From Gemmatimonas phototrophica (GTDB lineage Bacteria; Gemmatimonadota; Gemmatimonadetes; Gemmatimonadales; Gemmatimonadaceae), in assembly GCA_945870175.1 (NCBI GenBank), contig CAMBRJ010000171.1:1-6700 (forward strand): DNA of 6,700 bases. The letters are read 5' to 3'. This document shows, in pieces, positions 1 through 5,234 of this stretch. Every line of letters starts with the position of its first letter. Within the stretch, counting starts at the first letter, position 1. The notes below the pieces were generated by a model. That model ran no database searches, was not told the origin of the DNA, and saw nothing but the letters and a program-made list of their open reading frames with translations. The position numbers were made by a program, and so were the translations under genes.

Positions 1-5
1 AGGAG
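1..5 (+). promoter_or_regulatory. Shine-Dalgarno site for the alpha/beta hydrolase
   Basis: AGGAG lies six bases before the GTG at 12. It is the clearest ribosome binding site in the window and is the reason to accept a GTG start, although the reading frame stays open to the left edge. Confidence 0.6.
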
Positions 6-11
6 CATCGC

Positions 12-788
12 GTGGCGGTGCCTGGCGGGAACGTGTTAGTTCGCGAATGGACGCCGCCCGACGTCGTCGCCGGCGCGTCGCCGGTCGTGCTGCTGCACGA
101 TTCGCTCGGCTCGGTCGAGCTGTGGCGCGACTTTCCCGAACGCCTCACGCGCGCGGTCCGGCGTCCGGTGATCGCGTACGACCGGCTCGGCTTCGGACAG
201 TCGTCGGCGCGTCACGATCCGCCCTCAATGCACTTCATCGACGAAGAGGCCGAGATGTACTTCCCGGCCGTTCGACAGGCGCTTGGCTTCACCGATTTTT
301 CATTGTTCGGTCACAGCGTGGGCGGCGGCATGTCCCTCATGATTGCCGCCGCGATGCCGGAGCGCTGCCTGCACGTGGTCTCGGAGTCGGCGCAGTCGTT
401 CCTCGAGCCGCACACGCTCGATGGCATACGGGCCGCGAAGGTGCAGTTCGAGAACCCGGCGTATTTCGCCAAGCTCACCCGCTTCCACGGCGAGAAAGCG
501 CAGTGGGTGCTGGACGCCTGGACGGAAACGTGGATGTCGCCGGCGTTTACCGACTGGACGCTCGATCCCTACCTGAGCCGTGTGCGCTGCCCAACGCTGG
601 TGATTCACGGAGACGCGGACGAATTCGGATCGGTTGAATTTCCGCGTCGCATCGCCCGCGGGGTGCAGGGCGTGTCGCAGCTCGAGATCATCGACGGCTG
701 TGGGCATGTGCCGCATCGCGAACAGCCAGACCGTATCGTCTCGCTGGTGGCCGATTTTCTCGGAGCACGCGCGCCTGGTGCGGCCTAG
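12..788 (+). CDS. alpha/beta-fold hydrolase
   Basis: This is a 258-residue single-domain alpha/beta hydrolase with no signal peptide, so probably cytoplasmic. The strand-loop near residues 25-33 reads VVLLHDSLG, where HD replaces the commoner HG of the oxyanion region. YDRLGFGQS follows at 56-64. The nucleophile elbow GHSVGG puts the catalytic Ser at 102. HGDADE puts the acid at Asp203 (Asp201 less likely), and GCGHVPH supplies His232. Residues about 125-190, rich in Trp and Phe, should form the cap over the active site. The length is normal for the family, so the protein looks complete. The GTG start is backed by the AGGAG site; a start left of the window cannot be excluded. The family contains esterases, lactonases, C-C hydrolases and dehalogenases. 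A dehalogenase is unlikely because the nucleophile is Ser. The substrate cannot be read from the sequence, and the neighbours give no clue. Confidence 0.9.
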   Translation: MAVPGGNVLVREWTPPDVVAGASPVVLLHDSLGSVELWRDFPERLTRAVRRPVIAYDRLGFGQSSARHDPPSMHFIDEEAEMYFPAVRQALGFTDFSLFGHSVGGGMSLMIAAAMPERCLHVVSESAQSFLEPHTLDGIRAAKVQFENPAYFAKLTRFHGEKAQWVLDAWTETWMSPAFTDWTLDPYLSRVRCPTLVIHGDADEFGSVEFPRRIARGVQGVSQLEIIDGCGHVPHREQPDRIVSLVADFLGARAPGAA

Positions 789-793
789 CGTCC

Positions 794-815
794 GGTACGG
801 TTCGTGATTCGTACC
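794..815. other. small inverted repeat after the hydrolase stop
   Basis: GGTACG at 794-799 and CGTACC at 810-815 form a perfect 6-bp stem around a 10-base loop, starting six bases after the TAG at 786-788. No T-run follows, so it is not a standard intrinsic terminator. It could be a weak terminator, a transcript-end hairpin, or chance. The 79-bp gap to the next gene holds nothing else that I recognise. Confidence 0.25.
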
Positions 816-867
816 ACGCAGCCCTCAACGGCCTTGCCAGCCATGGACGTTCCGGGCATCATCCGCC

Positions 868-1320
868 ATGTCACTTACGCATGAAGACGTCACTCCCGGG
901 CTCGTGATCCAGCTGGACACGGCCACGTTGCGCGCCCTCGGCGGCGCCCAGACCAATGCCGTCTTGGGTCCCGAAGGCGACCGCTCCGTCGTCGGCACGC
1001 AGGACTTCTTGATTGTGGGCGTGGACGCCGCCGCTGGTCGGTGCACCGGCGTCCCCCTGTTCGCGAAAACGGCCGTCGGCAATCAGCCACTCGAGAACGA
1101 CAAGAAGTCAGGACGCGCCGAGCAGTGGATCGGCACCGATACGTTCTTCTCGCGTTGGCAGCATTGGCGCATGCCGATTGCCTCGGTCGTTGCCGCGTCG
1201 GCCGATGATCCCGCCATCGCCGCCACCCGTCGTCGCTACGCGGCCACCGATCGCTCGGCGCTCGACGACATCAAGAACTGGGAAGGGCGGAATCGCGCGG
1301 CCTATCGGGACGCGGTTTAG
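868..1320 (+). CDS. hypothetical protein, 150 residues
   Basis: I do not recognise this protein. It has no signal peptide or membrane segment and should be soluble. Residues 8-66 look like an all-beta domain: VTPGLVIQLD, then a Gly/Asn-rich turn, then SVVGTQDFLIVGVD and CTGVPLFAK. This strand pattern is loosely like the small SH3-type barrels of the PemK/MazF class, but no diagnostic residue supports that, so it is not called as a toxin. Residues 85-101 are rich in aromatics (Trp87, Trp97, Trp100). The C-terminal 115-146 is charged and probably helical, ending NWEGRNRAAYRD. Coding is supported by the sustained frame, G/C third positions and sensible composition. No clear Shine-Dalgarno site precedes ATG 868, and no better in-frame start lies upstream. 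It follows the hydrolase by 79 bp on the same strand, so co-transcription is possible. Its TAG shares four bases with the convergent porin gene. Confidence 0.75.
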   Translation: MSLTHEDVTPGLVIQLDTATLRALGGAQTNAVLGPEGDRSVVGTQDFLIVGVDAAAGRCTGVPLFAKTAVGNQPLENDKKSGRAEQWIGTDTFFSRWQHWRMPIASVVAASADDPAIAATRRRYAATDRSALDDIKNWEGRNRAAYRDAV

Positions 1321-2888
1321 AACGACAGCGCCGTGCGCATCGTGGCCACATTGCCGTACGCGCGCAGGCCCGGCCCGTCCAGCCGACGCACGCGCTGCAC
1401 ATCGGCCACGAGTGACAGATGCGACGTGACCGGTAGCTGATAGAACAGCTCACCGATGGTCTCGCGGCCAGTGCCCCACGACGCGTGCGTGACACCGACG
1501 CCGATCAGATCGGCGGGTCGCGCCGCCAGCAAGCCGGAGAGCGTCAGGCCGCCTCCGCGATGCGCGTGCACGGCCTGCACGTTCGGACTGGACACGCCGA
1601 ACTGGGCGAAGGCGGCCACCGAGGCGTGATTGTCGGCGTCGCCGTCGCGCGCACGGCCTTGCCACACCGTCTGGTCGAGCGTGGCATACCAGCCGTTGGT
1701 GCCGGGCACCGAGGGATCGGCGTCGGGTTCGGCGTCGAGCGCGGAGAACAGGCCGGTGTGCCGCCACGCGCCCACACCAATGCGGCCCACACGCTGCGAC
1801 TGGCCGAGCGCCCATTGCTGATTCGCCTGCACGATCTGGAAGCGCGAGCGTCCGCCAGCCGGGGCCGGTGCGCCGTCGAGTCCGTCGAACATCCCGACGC
1901 CCAAGTTGAAGAGCGACCAAGGGCTCACCGTCGCCTCTACACCCCACGTCGGCAACGGGAACGTGGGCGCGGCCACGATGCTCGGCGAGAAGCCCATCGA
2001 AGCGTTCAGGAACGCGGCGCCGTTGTCGGTACCGGCAAACGCGTTGTTGAAGTCGATGCGGCCGGCCTTGAGGATCACGCGGTCCTGCAGCACGCGCTGC
2101 TCCACCCAGACTTCTCCCATCGCGCGAAAGTCATCGGCGTCGATGTTGGAGAAGCTCTGCACGAGGGCGGCTTCATCGGAGCCATTGCGTCCTGTTTTCG
2201 TCTTGTGCTGCGCATAGATCGTGAGGCCGCGCCAGCCCACCAACGAGTCCATGTCGAGCGTGAGGGCGATATCGCTGTGCGTGCGCAGGGATCGCGCGCC
2301 CGAGAATGCCGACGAGCCAGTCGAGGCGTCCGTGATCTCCTCGAAACCGAACGTCACGCCGGGATGCGACACCAACGTGCGCCAGTCGAGCGGGCCGCGT
2401 TGGAATTCGGGAGGCACCGGCGCACTCTCAGGCGTGCCGGTCGCTCGCGTCGCTCCGGTGAGCGCGAACACTGGAGGCCGTGCGATCACGCGCGGCGCGT
2501 CATGCGCGGCGACAAACGCCGGCTCGACGAGTGGTGCCGGCGCCGCTGCACGCCGCGCCTCGGCATTCGGTGATGCCGGTGATGCCGGTGATGTCAGCGA
2601 CGTCGGCGATGCGGTGACCCGTGGTCGTGATTCAGCCCCTCGCGTAGTCTCGAACGGCGCCATGGCTGCGGTGGGCGTCGACGCATTCGCGACCACGCGC
2701 TTGACGGCTACGCCATCGCGAGGCGCATCCGCCGCACGGGTTTGCGTGGCCACCGTCCGGTCGACCACGACGGCGCGCACGCTGGCGGCGGTGATGCCGA
2801 GGATGAGGCCGACCGCAATCGCCAGTTTGCGCGTTGAGTCCGCGGCAGTGCTCCGCACCGACGGCGTGGAAAAATCAGACGGGGCCAT
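1317..2888 (-). CDS. OprB-type (carbohydrate-selective) outer-membrane porin
   Basis: The predicted product has 523 residues and is probably an outer-membrane beta-barrel for passive uptake of sugars or similar small solutes. Residues 1-20 carry Arg19 and Lys21 nearby, followed by a hydrophobic stretch at 22-38 with a possible cleavage after Val-Arg-Ala (39). Residues 40-165 are a low-complexity Ala/Pro/Thr/Arg-rich segment. The barrel runs from about 166 to the end. OprB-like signs are the HPGVTFGFEE opening, D-x-D-SLVGWRGL (212-221), SNIDADD (247-253), EVWVEQ (259-264), LKAGRIDFNNAF (273-284), and a late GVGVTHASWG...ETIGELFYQ (463-484). The chain ends in Leu-Ser-Phe, as expected for BAM-assembled barrels. 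The ATG at 2888 is preferred over a GTG at 2963 because the extra 25 residues would lengthen the region ahead of the signal sequence; neither has a convincing Shine-Dalgarno site. The gene is divergent from the peptidase and tail-to-tail with the unknown gene. The OprB assignment is from memory of family motifs; the substrate is unknown. Confidence 0.8.
   Translation of the reverse strand: MAPSDFSTPSVRSTAADSTRKLAIAVGLILGITAASVRAVVVDRTVATQTRAADAPRDGVAVKRVVANASTPTAAMAPFETTRGAESRPRVTASPTSLTSPASPASPNAEARRAAAPAPLVEPAFVAAHDAPRVIARPPVFALTGATRATGTPESAPVPPEFQRGPLDWRTLVSHPGVTFGFEEITDASTGSSAFSGARSLRTHSDIALTLDMDSLVGWRGLTIYAQHKTKTGRNGSDEAALVQSFSNIDADDFRAMGEVWVEQRVLQDRVILKAGRIDFNNAFAGTDNGAAFLNASMGFSPSIVAAPTFPLPTWGVEATVSPWSLFNLGVGMFDGLDGAPAPAGGRSRFQIVQANQQWALGQSQRVGRIGVGAWRHTGLFSALDAEPDADPSVPGTNGWYATLDQTVWQGRARDGDADNHASVAAFAQFGVSSPNVQAVHAHRGGGLTLSGLLAARPADLIGVGVTHASWGTGRETIGELFYQLPVTSHLSLVADVQRVRRLDGPGLRAYGNVATMRTALSF
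2569..2613. repeat. degenerate 9-bp tandem repeat inside the porin linker
   Basis: Five 9-bp units are seen: GGTGATGCC twice, GGTGATGTC, then the diverged AGCGACGTC and GGCGATGCG. On the minus strand they encode a Ser-Pro-Ala / Ser-Pro-Thr / Ser-Leu-Thr tripeptide run near residues 92-106 of the porin. The unit is a multiple of three, so changes in copy number would keep the frame. Confidence 0.7.
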
Positions 2889-3024
2889 AGTGTTCGCTTC
2901 GCAAGTCGGCGGCGAGCCGGTGGTCAAAAACGTGAGCACCGTCGTCGGTGACTTGTCGCACACTGTTGGAGACTCGGCGGGGCGAACGATTCATGTAGTA
3001 TTGCCAAGCCCGGATTCAGGCCCC

Positions 3025-3043
3025 GCTGTCAACGTGTGACAGC
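3025..3043. promoter_or_regulatory. candidate operator palindrome
   Basis: GCTGTCA (3025-3031), a 5-bp centre ACGTG, and TGACAGC (3037-3043) form a perfect 7-bp inverted repeat. A 19-bp dyad of this size is typical of sites bound by dimeric repressors or activators. It lies in the divergent region, 137 bp before the porin ATG and 209 bp before the peptidase ATG, just downstream of the AT-rich patch. The regulator family cannot be named: the half site TGTCA with 5-bp spacing does not match a motif I can assign with confidence. Confidence 0.4.
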
Positions 3044-3160
3044 TGTTGCCGCCGGCGAACGACTGCGCGGCTCACTGCGCCGTTTCGGCGATGCGGACCT
3101 GGGAATGGGCGAAGGCCGCCACCAGATGATCGCCACGCCTGAACCGCCACTACTCCCCCT

Positions 3161-3176
3161 CGGGCCGTTCGGCCCG
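3161..3176. other. GC-rich hairpin in the peptidase leader
   Basis: CGGGCC (3161-3166) and GGCCCG (3171-3176) pair perfectly around a GTTC tetraloop, about 75 bases before the peptidase ATG. No T-run follows on either strand, so it is not a standard terminator. It could affect leader structure or transcript stability, or be a chance result of high GC content. Confidence 0.3.
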
Positions 3177-3251
3177 CACATTGAGGTGTGGCGATCTCTG
3201 CCGCCCTTTTCCCCTGCAGGTCCGCGTCGCCTCCACTCCGGACATCGCGTT

Positions 3252-5234
3252 ATGAGCCGTCGTTTCGTCCTCGCCAGCCTGCACGCGTCTGCGGCGCTGG
3301 CCACCGTCTTCGCCGCCCGCACGGCGCTCGCCCAGTCGTCGGCCCCTTCGTCACCGGCCGCCGCCACCGCCACCGCTCCCGTGTTCGCGAACGGCATGGC
3401 CCAGGTGGTTCCGGCGTGGCGTGATTCCACCGCGTGGATTCGACACGACCTCTGGGTCGAGACCGATTTCGACAGCGATCGCGACGGCCGCAAGGACCGC
3501 GTACATGTCGACGTCACCCGCCCAGCGCAGACCGAGGGCGGTGGCATGAAGGTGCCGGTGCTCTACAGCGCGAGCCCGTACTTCGCCGGCACCTCGCGCG
3601 ACGATTCCAACTGGAACGTGGTGCAGGAACTCGGCGATCAGCCGCCCACGCGCCGAGCGATGGCGGCGCCGGTGCATCAGCCCAATCGGCGACGCATTTC
3701 GAACGCGCTCGTGAACGAGTGGGTACCGCGCGGCTTCGCGGTGGTGCACTCCGAAGCGCCGGGCACCGGGTTGTCGCAGGGCTGCGCCACCGTGGGCGAC
3801 TACCCCGAACGCGCGCCGATGAAGTTCGTGATCGACTGGCTGAATGGGCGGGCCAAGGGTTTCACCAGCCCCACTGGCCGCGAGGAAGTCCGCGCCACCG
3901 GCTGGTCCACCGGCAAGGTGGGCATGATCGGCACGTCGTACGAAGGCACGCTGCCGCTGGCCGCCGCCACGACGGGCGTGAAGGGACTTGAAGTGGTGGT
4001 GCCCGTGGCGCCGAACACCTCGTACTACCTGTACTACCGATCGAACGGACTCGTGCGCTCGCCCGGTGGCTATCTGGGCGAAGACGCGGACGTGCTGTAC
4101 GACTTCGTGGCCAGCGGTGATCCGGCGACGCGCGCGAAGTGTGACGTGATCTGGAAGAGCAACGTGTTCGCGGGGCCCAAAGGACAGGACCGCGCCACCG
4201 GCGACTTCAACAACTTCTGGAAGAAGCGCGACCTGCTGCCGCACGTAAAGAATATCAAGGCGGCGGTGTTGCTCGCGCATGGATTGAACGACTACAACGT
4301 GACGCCGGCGCACAGTGTGCGCATCTACGATGAGATGAGGGCGCGCGGACTGCCCGTGGGGCTGTATCTGCATCAGGGCGGACACGGCGGCAATCCGCCG
4401 GCCGACATGCTCAATCGCTGGTTCAGCCATTACCTGTATGGCGTGGACAATGGCGTGCCGGGCGATCAGTCGGCGTACATCGTGCAGGACGCTGCGGCGC
4501 AAGCGCCGATGGCGTCGGTGTCACCGCAGGTACCAGAGGGGGCGCCGGCGCCGAACCCACGCTTACGCGCGACGGCGTTGCCCACGCCCTTCGCCACCTT
4601 CCCCGTGCCGGGCACCGTGCCGGTCACGCTGCACCCCACCGCGGGTGGACGCGGCATCGCGTCGCTGGCGTTCGCGCCGGCCGCCGCCGGCGCCGAATCA
4701 CTCACCGACGACGTGGCGTTTAGCGGCAGTGCCCTCGCGAGCGCACCGTCGTCGGCCAATCGCCTGCTGTACGCCACCCCGGTCTTCTCCGATACCGTCC
4801 ACATTTCGGGCACGCCGCGCGTGACGCTGCGCATGGCCGCCAATGTGAAAGCGGCGAATCTCAGCGTGTGGCTCGTCATGCTTCCGTACGACTCGGCGCG
4901 CGTCGGCTCCCAGAGCTACAAGGGCAACGTGTCCCATGGATGGGCCGACCTGCAGAACGCCAAGGCGCTCACGCAGGGCGGTAACTATGCGTCGCACAAT
5001 CGCGGTACCGCGCTTAAAGCGGGCGAGTATCGCGACGTCACGTTCGATCTCGAGCCGACTGATGAATTCATTCCCGCCGGCAAGCAGCTCGCGGTGATGA
5101 TCATGTCGAGCGACCGCGAATTCACGTTGTGGCCGAAGGCCGGGGCCGAGCTCACGCTCGATCTCGCAAAGTCATCGTTCCGCATTCCCGTGGTCGGCGG
5201 CGTGAACGCACTACAGAAAGCGGGCATGCGATGA
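3252..5234 (+). CDS. secreted S15 peptidase, Xaa-Pro dipeptidyl-peptidase (PepX-like, CocE/NonD superfamily)
   Basis: This 660-residue protein is predicted to release N-terminal Xaa-Pro dipeptides (EC 3.4.14.11 type) outside the cytoplasm. Residues 1-27 are a signal peptide: SRRFVL fits the twin-arginine pattern Z-R-R-x-hydrophobic-hydrophobic, a hydrophobic stretch follows, and ALA|Q (25-28) is the likely cleavage site. Mature-start sequence DSDRDGRKDRVHVDVTRP is typical of the S15/CocE family. The alpha/beta hydrolase core has GTGLSQG, then GKVGMIGTSYEGT with nucleophile Ser229, then ATTGVKGLEVVVPVAP and YYRSNGLVRSPGG, which closely resembles lactococcal PepX as I recall it. HGLNDYNVTP gives Asp347 and HQGGHGG gives His378, completing the triad. 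Residues from about 430 to 655 form the C-terminal jelly-roll of the family. ATG 3252 is chosen because it starts the signal peptide cleanly; an in-frame GTG at 3036 is rejected. CocE-type esterase or another acyl hydrolase is the main alternative, since S15-family members vary in substrate. It overlaps the next gene by 4 bp. Confidence 0.88.
   Translation: MSRRFVLASLHASAALATVFAARTALAQSSAPSSPAAATATAPVFANGMAQVVPAWRDSTAWIRHDLWVETDFDSDRDGRKDRVHVDVTRPAQTEGGGMKVPVLYSASPYFAGTSRDDSNWNVVQELGDQPPTRRAMAAPVHQPNRRRISNALVNEWVPRGFAVVHSEAPGTGLSQGCATVGDYPERAPMKFVIDWLNGRAKGFTSPTGREEVRATGWSTGKVGMIGTSYEGTLPLAAATTGVKGLEVVVPVAPNTSYYLYYRSNGLVRSPGGYLGEDADVLYDFVASGDPATRAKCDVIWKSNVFAGPKGQDRATGDFNNFWKKRDLLPHVKNIKAAVLLAHGLNDYNVTPAHSVRIYDEMRARGLPVGLYLHQGGHGGNPPADMLNRWFSHYLYGVDNGVPGDQSAYIVQDAAAQAPMASVSPQVPEGAPAPNPRLRATALPTPFATFPVPGTVPVTLHPTAGGRGIASLAFAPAAAGAESLTDDVAFSGSALASAPSSANRLLYATPVFSDTVHISGTPRVTLRMAANVKAANLSVWLVMLPYDSARVGSQSYKGNVSHGWADLQNAKALTQGGNYASHNRGTALKAGEYRDVTFDLEPTDEFIPAGKQLAVMIMSSDREFTLWPKAGAELTLDLAKSSFRIPVVGGVNALQKAGMR

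Larger units (their letters stand above)
2889..3251. other. divergent intergenic region between porin and peptidase genes
   Basis: This stretch has no convincing gene and must hold the promoters of both flanking genes. The peptidase frame is open back to a GTG at 3036, but the 72 residues it would add are Pro/Gly/Arg-rich, unlike a domain, and would bury the signal peptide. A relatively AT-rich patch at 2988-3004 contains TAGTAT (2996-3001), a possible -10 element on the plus strand, but I see no well-spaced -35 partner. The region also holds the palindrome at 3025-3043 and the hairpin at 3161-3176, listed separately. Confidence 0.6.

Noticed and set aside
794..815. Intrinsic terminator for the hydrolase gene
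   Set aside because: The stem is short, the loop is long and no T-run follows, so it is listed only as an inverted repeat.
868..1320. Toxin of a PemK/MazF toxin-antitoxin pair
   Set aside because: Only a loose strand pattern suggests it. There is no small antitoxin-like gene next to it and no diagnostic residues.
1485..2573. Long plus-strand open frame (362 codons) opposite the porin gene
   Set aside because: Its translation is Arg/His/Gly/Ala-rich with no domain, and it lies wholly opposite a gene with clear barrel motifs. It is a by-product of GC-rich codon use.
2889..2963. 25-residue N-terminal extension of the porin from a GTG at 2963
   Set aside because: It adds polar sequence ahead of the signal region and has no Shine-Dalgarno site; ATG 2888 gives a more normal export signal.
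2221..3039. Plus-strand open frame (272 codons) opposite the porin N-terminus
   Set aside because: It is low-complexity Ala/Thr/Arg/Val sequence mirroring the porin linker on the other strand, with no recognisable domain or start signal.
3036..3251. 72-residue N-terminal extension of the peptidase from a GTG at 3036
   Set aside because: The extension is Pro/Gly/Arg-rich, the GTG lies within the palindrome, and it would put the signal peptide in the interior of the protein.
3351..4502. Minus-strand open frame (383 codons) opposite the peptidase
   Set aside because: It is His/Arg/Val-rich with no family motif, and sits opposite the highly conserved S15 core.
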